Shown: in pieces, positions 53,005 to 62,503 of the stretch | How positions within the stretch are numbered: position 1 is the stretch's first letter | Layout: every line of letters begins with the position of its first letter | NCBI GenBank assembly: GCA_002298925.1 | Contig: DBMM01000112.1 | Span: 3,086-67,085, forward strand | DNA length: 64,000 bases | Origin: Geobacter sp. UBA698 | GTDB lineage: Bacteria; Desulfobacterota; Desulfuromonadia; Geobacterales; Pseudopelobacteraceae | Direction of reading: 5' to 3' | Translations under genes and position numbers: made by a program | The notes under the pieces: model-generated | Database searches by the model: none | What the model was told of the DNA's origin: nothing | What the model saw: the letters and a program-made list of their open reading frames with translations, nothing else

Positions 53005-55353
53005 ATGAAAGAAAGCCATCACTCCATCGGCCTGCGCACACTGGAAGATATCAGTTCCATCATCCTGCATTCCCATGACCTCCATGAAACTCTGGACAAT
53101 ATAGTCACCATCGTAGCCAAACGCATGCGCACCGATGTCTGCTCCATCTATCTGCTCGAAAAAGACGGAGAAACCCTGGTGCTGAAGGCTACCAAGGGAC
53201 TATCCAAGTCATCGGTCAACCGCATCTCCATGAAAGTCCATGAAGGCTTATCAGGCCTGGCAATAGAAAGCCGCGGCATGGTCATGACCGACAACGCCCC
53301 GGCCCATCCCCGTTACAAATACTTCAAGGAAACCAAAGAGGAGAAATTTCTTTCATTCCTAGGTCTGCCTCTGTTCGAACGCAAGTCCCCCATCGGGGTG
53401 ATTGTCATCCAAACCCGCGAGGAGCGGCGCTTCAGCGAAGACGAAATCAGCGCTTTGCGCACCATCACCTTTCAAATCGGAAGCATTGTGCACAATGCGC
53501 GTCTGCTGGATTCGATCCAACGTAAAGAGCAGGAGCGCGCCTGGTTTGAACAGGAATTGGCCAAGGTGCAGACCGACTCCAGCAGTGGCACGACCGCAGC
53601 AGGAGTAACAAGGAAGCCGGCCACAAAGACTCTGATACTGAGCGGAACCGCCGTATCAAACGGCTTCACCCGCGGCAAGGTCTACATCCTAGACCGCTTT
53701 AGCGACAAGGTTATTAAGGTGGCCAAGGTCGGCACCATCGCCGAAGAGCATCGTAAATTCACCCTTGCACTGGAAAAGACAAAAATCCAGACTCTCTATA
53801 TGGAAAAACGGGTCAGCGAGACACTCTCCGCGGACGACGCCGCCATCTTTCACACTCACCTGATGATCCTCGAAGATCGCGGTTTTTCCAGCAAAATCAG
53901 CGACCTGATTGAATTGGGCCTAGGAGCAACACGGGCCGTGCATGACACGGTCAACCATTACATCCAGGCTTTTGGTGCCATGGAAGACCCCTACCTGCGT
54001 GAGCGTTCCGCGGACATGGAGGATATCGGCCGCCGCATTATTGACGCCCTGGAAGGCAACGGCAACTCCACGCTCAAACTCAAGGAACAGCGGGTAATTG
54101 TAGCAGACGAGATTTTCCCGTCAGACTTGGCCCTGCTGGACCACAACAAGATCCTCGGCATAGTCGCAGAAAAGGGGAACGCATATTCCCATGCCGCCAT
54201 CATGGCCAAATCCTTGGGCATTCCTGCAGTACTGGGTGTCAATGGCCTGATAGAGGCCGCCAATGTCAAGGACGAGGTCATCGTGGATGGCAGTTCAGGC
54301 TACATCTACCTGAACCCTGATGCTGCTGTCTGGAAGGAATATGAACGACTGGAAAAGGATTATGCCGGCCGCCAGAAGGAATTGGAAGGGTTGCGCGACT
54401 TGCCCGCCACCACTACCGACGGCGTCAGAATCGTTCTGAGCGCCAATATCGGACTGGTGTCCGACGTGAGGGTAGCCAACATGCACGGTGCCGAAGGGGT
54501 CGGCCTTTACCGCACCGAATTCCCCTACATGGCTCGCCAGGCCTTCCCCAGCCGCACTGAGCAGAGAGACATCTACAGCAGGGTTTTGGAGGGTTTTCCG
54601 GGGCAGGTCGTCAATATCCGCACCCTGGATATCGGAGGCGACAAAGGCCTGCCCTACTTTCCATTCCCTCACGAAGACAACCCATTTCTGGGTTGGCGCT
54701 CAATTCGCGTATCTCTGGATCGGCAGGATATTTTCAGGGATCAGCTGGCCGGTATTCTTCTGGCATCATCGGCCGGGAATCCCACCATCATGTTTCCGCT
54801 GGTGTCGTCCGTTGACGAGATCTGGCAGATCCGCTCCATACTGAATTCGGTCAAAGATGAACTGGAACAGGATGGTCATCAGGTACGGAGCGGCATTCCA
54901 CTTGGGATCATGATCGAGATACCGGCGGCAGTGCAAATTATCGAATTCCTGATTCGGGAAGTGGATTATGTCAGCATCGGCACCAACGACCTGATCCAGT
55001 ATACCCTGGCTGCCGACCGCAACAACCAGCGCATTAAACAGTACTACGACCCGCACCACCCGGCAGTACTTCACTCCATCAAACGAGTAGCCGATGCCGC
55101 TCAGCTGGCCGGTAAAAAAGCATCCGTTTGCGGCGAAATGGCTGCTGACCCGCTCAACGCACTGCTGCTGATGGGGATGGGCATTGCGGAGTTCAGTCTC
55201 TCGGCTCCCAGTATCCCGGTAGTCAAGCAGGCTATCCGGTCCAACTCACTAGAAGAGTGTCGCAAACTGGCCGAATCAGTTCTGGCCTGCCGTTCCAGTA
55301 GCGAGATCGCCCTGGAACTGACAACAGCTCGCCAGACATTTCGACTGGTCTAG
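53005..55353 (+). CDS. ptsP: PEP-protein phosphotransferase with GAF domain (nitrogen PTS Enzyme I)
   Basis: A 782-residue protein. N-terminal GAF domain (about 20-165), then Enzyme I: the linker SNGFTRGKVYIL, the active-site His in AYSHAAIMAKSLG, the Arg-containing AEGVGLYRTEF, GGDKGLPYF, IGTNDLIQYTLAADR and the C-terminal Cys in ASVCGEMA. It passes phosphate from PEP to the nitrogen-related PTS. ATG 53005 is chosen because sequence upstream is antisense to the TPR gene. Weak ribosome site. Confidence 0.95.
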   Translation: MKESHHSIGLRTLEDISSIILHSHDLHETLDNIVTIVAKRMRTDVCSIYLLEKDGETLVLKATKGLSKSSVNRISMKVHEGLSGLAIESRGMVMTDNAPAHPRYKYFKETKEEKFLSFLGLPLFERKSPIGVIVIQTREERRFSEDEISALRTITFQIGSIVHNARLLDSIQRKEQERAWFEQELAKVQTDSSSGTTAAGVTRKPATKTLILSGTAVSNGFTRGKVYILDRFSDKVIKVAKVGTIAEEHRKFTLALEKTKIQTLYMEKRVSETLSADDAAIFHTHLMILEDRGFSSKISDLIELGLGATRAVHDTVNHYIQAFGAMEDPYLRERSADMEDIGRRIIDALEGNGNSTLKLKEQRVIVADEIFPSDLALLDHNKILGIVAEKGNAYSHAAIMAKSLGIPAVLGVNGLIEAANVKDEVIVDGSSGYIYLNPDAAVWKEYERLEKDYAGRQKELEGLRDLPATTTDGVRIVLSANIGLVSDVRVANMHGAEGVGLYRTEFPYMARQAFPSRTEQRDIYSRVLEGFPGQVVNIRTLDIGGDKGLPYFPFPHEDNPFLGWRSIRVSLDRQDIFRDQLAGILLASSAGNPTIMFPLVSSVDEIWQIRSILNSVKDELEQDGHQVRSGIPLGIMIEIPAAVQIIEFLIREVDYVSIGTNDLIQYTLAADRNNQRIKQYYDPHHPAVLHSIKRVADAAQLAGKKASVCGEMAADPLNALLLMGMGIAEFSLSAPSIPVVKQAIRSNSLEECRKLAESVLACRSSSEIALELTTARQTFRLV

Positions 55354-56687
55354 GTAAGCGGCTGTTTGCCGTGTCTCCAGTCGAAACTGACCACTTTACA
55401 CTCCGGCAACATTTGGCGATACCGCGCCAATCCTTCTTCAGTGATGCCGGTTCCGCTGCAGGTAAGCCATTTCAGACTGCGAAGTCCTGCCAGATTAAAC
55501 AAGCCTGCATCTCCAATGGCCGTGTGATAGATATAAAGCCGGCGCAGTCCCTGCAATGCCCCCAGCAGGCGCAGTCCATTATCAGTAACAGTTGTGTTGG
55601 AGAGATAAAGCTCCTGAAGGCCCGAGAGCTGTGCCAGATAAGCCAGAGCATCATCACCAATGTCATACAGGAACAGTGCCTGTAAATCGGTGGGCTGAAG
55701 GGACTTCATAAAATGGGTCTCCAGGTCGGCGGTCCCCTTAACATCAAGCCGCACCGCCTGATCCAGAAAAACCTCCTTCACCCCCCTGGCGCTTCCCAAC
55801 CGCTGCCAGTCACGATAGTCAACTGATCCGATGCTGCGTACATAGAGTGTTCCACAGGACTGATCCGCTGGAAAGCGAATCAAACGTGTCTTAAGCGGCG
55901 GACTATTGAGATCATCAGCTACCTGGCTGCCCCCTCGCAGGATGGCCAGGCGCTTTTGGGTTTTGGCGATATCCAGATCAACCGTTGCAGCCATATCGGC
56001 CATCAGATCAATGCCTTCCTTCATGGCTTCGTCCACACGCTGTTTGAACTGAAAAATGTCGGTGATTTTCAACTCTTCAATCTGAAGCATGACGGCATGA
56101 ATGTTCTGTCGGGCACGGGCGATCTGCCGGATAACGCGCACTAACTCCATGGCTACATCCATACCGGAAACCAGCTCAAGTCCCTGTTCCCAATCGCAGA
56201 GGATTTCCTCCAGCGCCTTTCGGTCACCTACTTCGTAAGCCTGATTGGCTACAGCCATCAACTCCTGGCGCCTGATACGCTCTTCATCGTCAGGAGCCAA
56301 ATCTGGGTGAATCGCCTTGGCAACTTCCCGATACAGGTTCTTCAGGCTTTTTTGCTGTGTGTAGCCGCCAGCATCTCCATCATCCAGCAGGTCGGTACGG
56401 TAATGAAACTGGGCTAAACTCTCGTCAGCGGAGGAGGAAGTGCTGACACTAAGCTCCTCACTGTTTCCCAGAAGTCCGTTCAGTTGCCACTCCAGATCCT
56501 CCAGCTTACATATATGAACGCCCAAAATCTGCTCGTAGAGTTGTTCGAATATGTGGATTTCAGATCTGAGAGTAAAAAAGACCTTTTCATGCTCAGCCAA
56601 CTGGCGCTGGACAGTTGCCAACTCCTCGCGCTTTTTGGCAAGTTCGATTTCCTCAGGGGTTTTCAATCGGTTGCGATAAGGACTCAT
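55350..56687 (-). CDS. J-domain-like protein with leucine-rich repeats
   Basis: A 445-residue protein. The N-terminus is a charged coiled coil (about 10-60). At about 115-165 lies a J-domain-like segment, LKNLYREVAKAIHPDLAPDDEERIRR, with the HPD triad that stimulates DnaK-type ATPases. The C-terminal half has leucine-rich repeats (LQALFLYDIGDDALAYL, LQELYLSNTTVTDNGLRLL, LRRLYIYHTAIGDAGL). This combination is unfamiliar to me. It overlaps the Hda-like gene by four bases and is the last gene of the ruvB unit. It ends four bases within the ptsP stop region. Confidence 0.75.
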   Translation of the reverse strand: MSPYRNRLKTPEEIELAKKREELATVQRQLAEHEKVFFTLRSEIHIFEQLYEQILGVHICKLEDLEWQLNGLLGNSEELSVSTSSSADESLAQFHYRTDLLDDGDAGGYTQQKSLKNLYREVAKAIHPDLAPDDEERIRRQELMAVANQAYEVGDRKALEEILCDWEQGLELVSGMDVAMELVRVIRQIARARQNIHAVMLQIEELKITDIFQFKQRVDEAMKEGIDLMADMAATVDLDIAKTQKRLAILRGGSQVADDLNSPPLKTRLIRFPADQSCGTLYVRSIGSVDYRDWQRLGSARGVKEVFLDQAVRLDVKGTADLETHFMKSLQPTDLQALFLYDIGDDALAYLAQLSGLQELYLSNTTVTDNGLRLLGALQGLRRLYIYHTAIGDAGLFNLAGLRSLKWLTCSGTGITEEGLARYRQMLPECKVVSFDWRHGKQPLT

Positions 56688-57394
56688 AGTGAGCTGCTCC
56701 CCAGCGCTCTCCGTTCCCGCAGTTCTTTGGCCAAAGCCAGCGTAATCTTTCTTTTTTCCGTCATTGACAAACGATAAAGCGCCTCAAAGGCCTCCTTCAA
56801 CTCGCCAACTTCGCGGCTGGTGGTGATGAGAATGAAATCAACCACATCATCAGGAACGCGAACTTGACGGTCATCTGCGATTTTTTTTAGAATCATTCTT
56901 CGAGAATGGTCATCGGAGGCATCGACCCTGGCCACCAACCCCCACAACAACCGGGAGACAAGGTGGTCATCCAGGTGCGGGAGTTCCCGGGGGGGATACC
57001 CCCCCGCCAGGGCAACCTTACGGCCGCTAGAGTAAAAATCGTTAAACAGCTGCCACAGGGCAGATCGCAATGACTGATCATCCGGCAGCAAATGCAGGTC
57101 ATCCAGCAACAGTGCTTTGGCAGTAGCAAAGGGGCTGATAATATCGTCAACATTGACAACGTCACTACAAGACAGACATGGGACAGGTCCACTGGCGCTA
57201 AGCGCCTGGCTTATGGCCTGTAGTAGATGGGTTTTGCCGGAACCGGCGGGGCCATGCAAATAAAGCAGGTTTTCAGAATCGGCAGGGTCGGCGATACTTC
57301 TGGCAAACTGCAGAGCCGCCGCATTACCGTCACAGCTGATGAAACTGTCGAACGTCAGCAGGGGTTTAATTGGAAAATCAAGAATCTGCTGCAT
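56684..57394 (-). CDS. DnaA/Hda-like AAA+ ATPase
   Basis: A 236-residue protein with Walker A HGPAGSGKTHLL, Walker B LLLDDLHLL and sensor-like ALAGGYPPRELPHLDDHLVSRL, as in DnaA domain III and Hda. It lacks the DnaA DNA-binding domain, so it probably acts like Hda in regulating DnaA or as a specialised loader. It starts two bases after the ruvB stop and overlaps the next gene by four bases. Confidence 0.85.
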   Translation of the reverse strand: MQQILDFPIKPLLTFDSFISCDGNAAALQFARSIADPADSENLLYLHGPAGSGKTHLLQAISQALSASGPVPCLSCSDVVNVDDIISPFATAKALLLDDLHLLPDDQSLRSALWQLFNDFYSSGRKVALAGGYPPRELPHLDDHLVSRLLWGLVARVDASDDHSRRMILKKIADDRQVRVPDDVVDFILITTSREVGELKEAFEALYRLSMTEKRKITLALAKELRERRALGSSSL

Positions 57395-57396
57395 GG

Positions 57397-58416
57397 TTAG
57401 AAGAGGCTTGCCTGGGGGGATTCCGGAGCGGTACGGCCGAAATGCTGATATGCAGCCAAAGTTGCCACCCTACCACGGGGGGTACGGTTGAGAAAGCCAT
57501 TCTGAATAAGGTATGGTTCATAAACATCCTCGATGGTATCACTCTCCTCACTGATGGAGGCGGCGATGGTATCAAGCCCTACTGGTCCTCCCCTAAACTT
57601 GTCAATGATTGTCAAAAGAATCATGCGGTCCATCTGGTCAAAGCCCATGTCGTCTATTTCCAGCAAATTGAGCGTTGCCTTGACTACATCGCGGGTAATA
57701 ATCCCATTGGCTCGCACCTGTGCATAATCGCGTACTCTGCGCAAGAGACGGTTGGCGATACGGGGAGTACCGCGACTGCGGCGGGATAATTCGCTGGCGG
57801 CGAGAGGCTCAATCTCCATACCTAAAATTCGGGACGAACGGGTAATAATGGTTGCCAGTTCACTGCATGTATAAAACTCCAACCTGGATATGACACCGAA
57901 ACGATCGCGCAGCGGCGAAGAGAGCAGTCCGGCACGGGTTGTGGCTCCCACTAGCGTAAAACGAGGCAGGTCCAGCTTGATGGAGCGGGCGCTGGGCCCC
58001 TGACCGATGATAATATCGAGCTGAAAATCTTCCATGGCAGGATAGAGTATCTCTTCAACCACATGGGACAGGCGATGGATTTCGTCGATAAAGAGGACAT
58101 CGTGAGGTTCGAGATTTGTTAGAATGGCGGCCAGATCGCCGGGGCGCTCGATGACCGGTCCTGAGGTCGATTTAATATTGACCCCCATCTCACAGGCAAC
58201 AATATTGGCAAGGGTGGTTTTACCCAAGCCTGGCGGGCCATACAGAAGTACATGATCAAGGGCCTCGCCCCTGCCCCGGGCAGCATCGATAAACAGGCTC
58301 AAGTTGCTCTTGATCTTTTCCTGACCGATATATTCATCCAGGGCACGTGGGCGCAGGGTTGAATCAAACTGGATATCGTCCTGGCTTTTGTTGGCTGTTA
58401 CAGTGCGGGGCTCCAT
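57397..58416 (-). CDS. ruvB: Holliday junction branch-migration helicase RuvB
   Basis: A 339-residue protein with LRPRALDEYIGQ, Walker A GPPGLGKTTLA, Walker B FIDEIHR, sensor GATTRAG and the winged-helix end (QNGFLNRTPRGRVAT). It drives branch migration with RuvA. Here it is not next to ruvA or ruvC but heads an operon with an Hda-like ATPase and a J-domain/LRR protein. ATG 58416 follows GGAG. Confidence 0.97.
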   Translation of the reverse strand: MEPRTVTANKSQDDIQFDSTLRPRALDEYIGQEKIKSNLSLFIDAARGRGEALDHVLLYGPPGLGKTTLANIVACEMGVNIKSTSGPVIERPGDLAAILTNLEPHDVLFIDEIHRLSHVVEEILYPAMEDFQLDIIIGQGPSARSIKLDLPRFTLVGATTRAGLLSSPLRDRFGVISRLEFYTCSELATIITRSSRILGMEIEPLAASELSRRSRGTPRIANRLLRRVRDYAQVRANGIITRDVVKATLNLLEIDDMGFDQMDRMILLTIIDKFRGGPVGLDTIAASISEESDTIEDVYEPYLIQNGFLNRTPRGRVATLAAYQHFGRTAPESPQASLF

Positions 58417-58566
58417 CAAATCTCCGGTAAGGTACGCTGAATCGATTTTGAAACTATGACCTAAAAAACGGTGATTGTCAAAGAAGGAGTAAACGCACTA
58501 TCCAAACGGCGCATCATCAATGAAATGGTATGACAGAGAAAGCAAACAGTAGTCAGCTAAATAAAT

Positions 58567-58594
58567 GAAGGCCCGGTGTTGCCACCGGGCCTTC
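58567..58594 (-). terminator. Terminator of the icd-mdh-kor cluster
   Basis: GAAGGCCCGGTG (58567-58578) and CACCGGGCCTTC (58583-58594) form a perfect 12-bp stem with a TTGC loop. In the minus direction it follows korC. Confidence 0.88.
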
Positions 58595-58619
58595 AAAAAT
58601 CACATCATCTGTCAGTTGA

Positions 58620-59165
58620 TTAAACGCTTGCAGCAACGGCCTTATCATACCCCATACTGAAAGCCTTCTTATTCAGTTCGAGGAACGCTTCCGGAACACT
58701 CGAAAGAACGGCCTTTTCAGCGTTTTCACGGGTGACCTGACCGGTCAGTGCAACCATGGCGCCCAGAGCGACGATGTTAGCTACGATCTCACGACCCACA
58801 TCGTTCTTGGCAGTATTGATTATCGGAAATGCCACTGTTTTGAAATTCCCAGGAGGAACATTCTTGACGAGATCGGAATCTATCAGTAACACGCCCCCTT
58901 CTTTGAGATCATGGGAATACTTGTTTGCTGCTTCCTGAGTCATGGCCAGCAGTGCATCGCACTGAGTGACTTTCGGATAATCGATGGGACCATCGGAAAT
59001 GATGACTTCCGACTTGGATGCACCACCGCGGGCCTCTGGTCCATAACTCTGTGACTGGACGGCCTGTTTCCCCTCGTATATAGAAGCGGCCTTCGCCATG
59101 ATGATGCCAGCGGTGATGAGTCCCTGACCGCCCGCACCGGAAAACCTGAGTTCATATCTGGACAT
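58620..59165 (-). CDS. korC: 2-oxoglutarate:ferredoxin oxidoreductase, gamma subunit
   Basis: A 181-residue protein with the gamma-subunit fold: GAGGQGLITAG near the start, QSYGPEARGG and FPIINTA. It completes the oxidoreductase that carries 2-oxoglutarate to succinyl-CoA with reduction of ferredoxin. Last gene of the unit, 27 bases from korB. Confidence 0.92.
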   Translation of the reverse strand: MSRYELRFSGAGGQGLITAGIIMAKAASIYEGKQAVQSQSYGPEARGGASKSEVIISDGPIDYPKVTQCDALLAMTQEAANKYSHDLKEGGVLLIDSDLVKNVPPGNFKTVAFPIINTAKNDVGREIVANIVALGAMVALTGQVTRENAEKAVLSSVPEAFLELNKKAFSMGYDKAVAASV

Positions 59166-59192
59166 CTTTCTATCTCCTTATTCCTGTGATAA

Positions 59193-60008
59193 TTACTTTG
59201 CCTGGGCGCGCTGAATAACCTTGGCGTATTCCTCGATGTACTCCGGTTTTTCTTCCTTGTAGAGAACACCGGTAAGAATCTTACCCTGCAACTGCTCGGC
59301 TGTCATTTTCTCGGCAGCTTTGACAGGTACGGCGACTTCCTTAAGACGGTTCATCATCTCGATGACCGACTTGTATTTATTGCGACGACCGTAGGTGGTA
59401 GGGCAATCATCAAGAATTTCAACCACGGAGAAGCCTTTGTGCTGAATAGCTTCAGTAATCAACTTGTCAATCTGGTTGGCATGGAAAGCGGTACCGCGAG
59501 CAACAAAGGTAGCACCTGCTCCGATTGCCAGTTTAGCGATATCGAAGTTGGGATCGGGGTTGCCGTAAGGGGTGGTTGAAGCCTTGTGTCCGGTCGGCGT
59601 GGCTGGAGAAAACTGTCCACCGGTCATACCATAAATGTAGTTGTTCATGATGATGTAGGTCATATCGATGTTGCGACGGCAGGCATGGATGAAGTGGTTA
59701 CCGCCGATGGCGGTTCCGTCGCCGTCTCCGCCGACCAGGATGACATTCATTTCCGGCTTGGCCATTTTTACGCCGGTAGCGAAGGCAGCCGCACGGCCAT
59801 GGGCAGTATGCAGCGTACAGCAGTCGATATAACCGGGCAGACGCGAAGCGCAGCCAATGCCGGACACGATTGCGGTGTTTTCCTTCTGCAGTTTAAGCGT
59901 GTCCATCGCCCGGATCAGCCCCTTCATGACAATGCCATGGCCGCAGCCTGGACACCAGATGTGAGGCAACTTGCCGGGACGTATGTATTTATCGTAATCA
60001 AAAGCCAT
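59193..60008 (-). CDS. korB: 2-oxoglutarate:ferredoxin oxidoreductase, beta subunit
   Basis: A 271-residue subunit with the thiamine-diphosphate site: CPGCGHG, GIGCASRLPGY and GGDGDGTAIGGNH. It is the catalytic subunit of the complex. ATG 60008 is preceded by AGGAGG; one base separates it from korA. Confidence 0.94.
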   Translation of the reverse strand: MAFDYDKYIRPGKLPHIWCPGCGHGIVMKGLIRAMDTLKLQKENTAIVSGIGCASRLPGYIDCCTLHTAHGRAAAFATGVKMAKPEMNVILVGGDGDGTAIGGNHFIHACRRNIDMTYIIMNNYIYGMTGGQFSPATPTGHKASTTPYGNPDPNFDIAKLAIGAGATFVARGTAFHANQIDKLITEAIQHKGFSVVEILDDCPTTYGRRNKYKSVIEMMNRLKEVAVPVKAAEKMTAEQLQGKILTGVLYKEEKPEYIEEYAKVIQRAQAK

Positions 60009-60009
60009 G

Positions 60010-61143
60010 TTATTTAACCTCCTTCATCTTCTCGAGGATCTGGTCGGGATTGATCGGCTCACCGTCAACACGGAAGATTCCGAGAATCGGGGCCTTACCC
60101 TGAGCACAACGCTCAACTTCGATGGCGCACATACCCAGGTTCATTTCAGGCACAACAAAACCTTTAACCTTGCCGGCCAGAGCTTTAATCTGCTTGTCAG
60201 GGAACGGCCAGAAAGTTTTAATACGGAACATGCCGGCCTTGATACCCTGCTCACGGGCAACATTTACGGCATAACGGGCCGAACGTGAGGTTGAACCATA
60301 GGCTATCACCACCACTTCGGCATCAGCCAGCATGTATTCTTCGAAAGTAACGATATCGTCAACATTGGCGTCGACTTTGCGGACCTGACGTTCTTCCTCA
60401 GCCTGAACGATTTCAGCCTTGGTCGTGGGGAAACCGTCCTGCATTTTATTGAGACCGGTAACGTGAAACTTGTAGCCGGATCCAAAAGCAGCCAGCGGCG
60501 GAACATCGCCGAAGCTGGTGTCGTAGGGTTTGTACTGTTCTGGTGGTACGGTCGGAACTTTGCGCGGAACAACTTCAATCTCACCCGGCTCAGGGAATAC
60601 GATGCGCTCACGCATGTGGGCAACGATCTCGTCAGGCATAACGAAAACAGGGGTACGGTATTTTTCCGACAGATTAAAGGCGCGAATGACCTCTTCATAG
60701 GTCTCCTGAACGGAGGCCGGGGTCAGACAGATGGCCGGGTGGTCACCATGGGTGCCCCATTTGGCACACATCACATCTGACTGGGAAGGACCGGTAGGCA
60801 TACCGGTGGAAGGACCACCACGCATGACGTTATAGACGACGCAGGGGATCTCGGCGATGCAGCCGTAACCGATCAACTCCTGCTTAAGTGAAAGACCAGG
60901 ACCGGATGTAGAGGTGAGAACCTTGGCACCGGCCAGAGATGCACCCAGAATGGCCGCCATGGCGCCGATCTCATCTTCCATCTGAATGAATTTTCCACCG
61001 ATCTTAGGAAGTTCGACAGACATTACCTCGGCTACCTCTGTCGAAGGTGTGATCGGGTAGCCACCAAAAAAGGTGCAGCCGGCGTATAGGGCACCTTGTG
61101 CCGCAGCCTCGTTACCCTGAAGAAACGCTACTTTTTTTGACAC
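60010..61143 (-). CDS. korA: 2-oxoglutarate:ferredoxin oxidoreductase, alpha subunit
   Basis: A 377-residue subunit: GNEAAAQGALYAGCTFFGGYPITPSTE is the alpha-subunit start, followed by SGPGLSLKQE and the RGGPSTGMPT motif. It starts at GTG 61143 behind GGGAGG. Substrate by context is 2-oxoglutarate, because icd and mdh lie immediately upstream. Confidence 0.93.
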   Translation of the reverse strand: MSKKVAFLQGNEAAAQGALYAGCTFFGGYPITPSTEVAEVMSVELPKIGGKFIQMEDEIGAMAAILGASLAGAKVLTSTSGPGLSLKQELIGYGCIAEIPCVVYNVMRGGPSTGMPTGPSQSDVMCAKWGTHGDHPAICLTPASVQETYEEVIRAFNLSEKYRTPVFVMPDEIVAHMRERIVFPEPGEIEVVPRKVPTVPPEQYKPYDTSFGDVPPLAAFGSGYKFHVTGLNKMQDGFPTTKAEIVQAEEERQVRKVDANVDDIVTFEEYMLADAEVVVIAYGSTSRSARYAVNVAREQGIKAGMFRIKTFWPFPDKQIKALAGKVKGFVVPEMNLGMCAIEVERCAQGKAPILGIFRVDGEPINPDQILEKMKEVK

Positions 61144-61164
61144 TGTTCATTTCCTCCCGTTGAT

Positions 61165-61362
61165 TTATTCGGTTATTACTTTGATTGCGAAGTCGGGACA
61201 ACGCAGTTCGCACTGCATGCACTTGATGCAGGCTTCCAGGTTCTTGACCGCGGCAACAAAACCCTTCATTTCAAGAACCTTTGTGGGGCAGAACTCCACG
61301 CAGATATGGCACCCCTTGCAGTACTTTTCAATAATTTCGATTTTCGGCAGTGTTTTCTCCAT
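61165..61362 (-). CDS. korD: 2-oxoglutarate:ferredoxin oxidoreductase, ferredoxin-like delta subunit
   Basis: A 65-residue protein with two 4Fe-4S motifs, CKGCHICVEFCP and CIKCMQCELRCP. It moves electrons from the complex to free ferredoxin. ATG 61362 follows AGGAG; the longer frame reads into the mdh-korD gap. Confidence 0.92.
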   Translation of the reverse strand: MEKTLPKIEIIEKYCKGCHICVEFCPTKVLEMKGFVAAVKNLEACIKCMQCELRCPDFAIKVITE

Positions 61363-61418
61363 CTGGAAAGACTCCTTTATTCCGTAATAAAAGGTGTGAA
61401 ATACAGTCCCATAATGTG

Positions 61419-61454
61419 GCAAAAGAAGGACGGAATTAACCATCCTTCTTTTGC
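61419..61454 (-). terminator. Hairpin between mdh and korD (possible partial terminator)
   Basis: GCAAAAGAAGGACGG (61419-61433) pairs with CCATCCTTCTTTTGC (61440-61454) with one mismatch. It could reduce read-through from mdh into the kor genes or stabilise message ends. Confidence 0.6.
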
Positions 61455-61489
61455 TGTCTCACGGAGGACTGTTTGGGTAACCGTGCTTG

Positions 61490-62443
61490 TTACTTCATGC
61501 TGCCGACCAGTTCCTTAACAGCAGCAACTGACTTGTCCATCATGGCTTGTTCTTCTGCGTTGAGTTTAAACTGGATGATATTCTCGACACCCTTCTCGCC
61601 AAGGACAGCCGGAACGCCCACGTAGAAACCGTTTACGCCGAACTCGCCCTGCAGGTAGCAACAGGTGGGGAGGACGCGCTTCTGGTCCTTGAGGATCGAC
61701 TCTGCCATGGCAATGGCCGATGAAGCGGGAGAGTAGAAAGCCGAACCAGTTTTCAGCAGGGCAACAACTTCGCCGCCGGCACCGCGGGTGCGCTTGACCA
61801 TGGCTTCCATCACTTCCTTGGCTTTGGCTGCATCTTTGTACTTCTGTTCCAGCAGTTCCATAACCGGAATACCGTTGACACTGGCATAACGAACCAGCGG
61901 AACCATGTCATCACCGTGGCCACCAAGGGTCATGGCGGTAACATCCTTCACAGAAACGCCCAGTTCCCATGCAATAAAGGAAGCGAAACGGGCCGAGTCA
62001 AGTACGCCGGCCTGACCGATGACGCGATGGTAAGGGAAGCCAGTGATCTTCTGGCAGAGGGTCACCATTGCGTCAAGCGGATTGGAGATGACAATGATGA
62101 TGGAATCAGGCGCATAGGTTTTGATACCTTCAGCAACGGAAGTCATGATCTTGGAGTTTACTTCGATCAAGTCATCGCGACTCATGCCCGGCTTACGCGG
62201 TAGACCGGCGGTAACGATCACGACATCGGAGCCTTTGATATCTTCGTAACTGTTGGTGCCTTTCAGACAGACATCATACCGGTCAACCGGACCTACTTCG
62301 GCAATGTCCAGCATCTTGCCCTGGGGCAATCCCTCTACGATGTCAAAAAGAACAACATCACCAAGTTCACGCAGTGCGCAAAGCTGGGCAAGTACGCCAC
62401 CGATCTGTCCGCCGCCGATAAGTGCAATCTTTTTACGAGCCAT
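61490..62443 (-). CDS. mdh: Malate dehydrogenase (NAD)
   Basis: A 317-residue enzyme of the lactate/malate dehydrogenase family: GGGQIGGVLAQL, LPRKPGMSRDDL (substrate Arg), VISNPLDAM and the catalytic His in LGGHGDDMVPL. Oxidises malate to oxaloacetate. Good SD (GAGGAGG). Second gene of the TCA cluster. Confidence 0.95.
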   Translation of the reverse strand: MARKKIALIGGGQIGGVLAQLCALRELGDVVLFDIVEGLPQGKMLDIAEVGPVDRYDVCLKGTNSYEDIKGSDVVIVTAGLPRKPGMSRDDLIEVNSKIMTSVAEGIKTYAPDSIIIVISNPLDAMVTLCQKITGFPYHRVIGQAGVLDSARFASFIAWELGVSVKDVTAMTLGGHGDDMVPLVRYASVNGIPVMELLEQKYKDAAKAKEVMEAMVKRTRGAGGEVVALLKTGSAFYSPASSAIAMAESILKDQKRVLPTCCYLQGEFGVNGFYVGVPAVLGEKGVENIIQFKLNAEEQAMMDKSVAAVKELVGSMK

Positions 62444-62503
62444 ACTGTTTCCTCCTCATTGGTTTGGTGTTGATAACAAACTTTATGAAATCGTTAACTA
62501 GTA

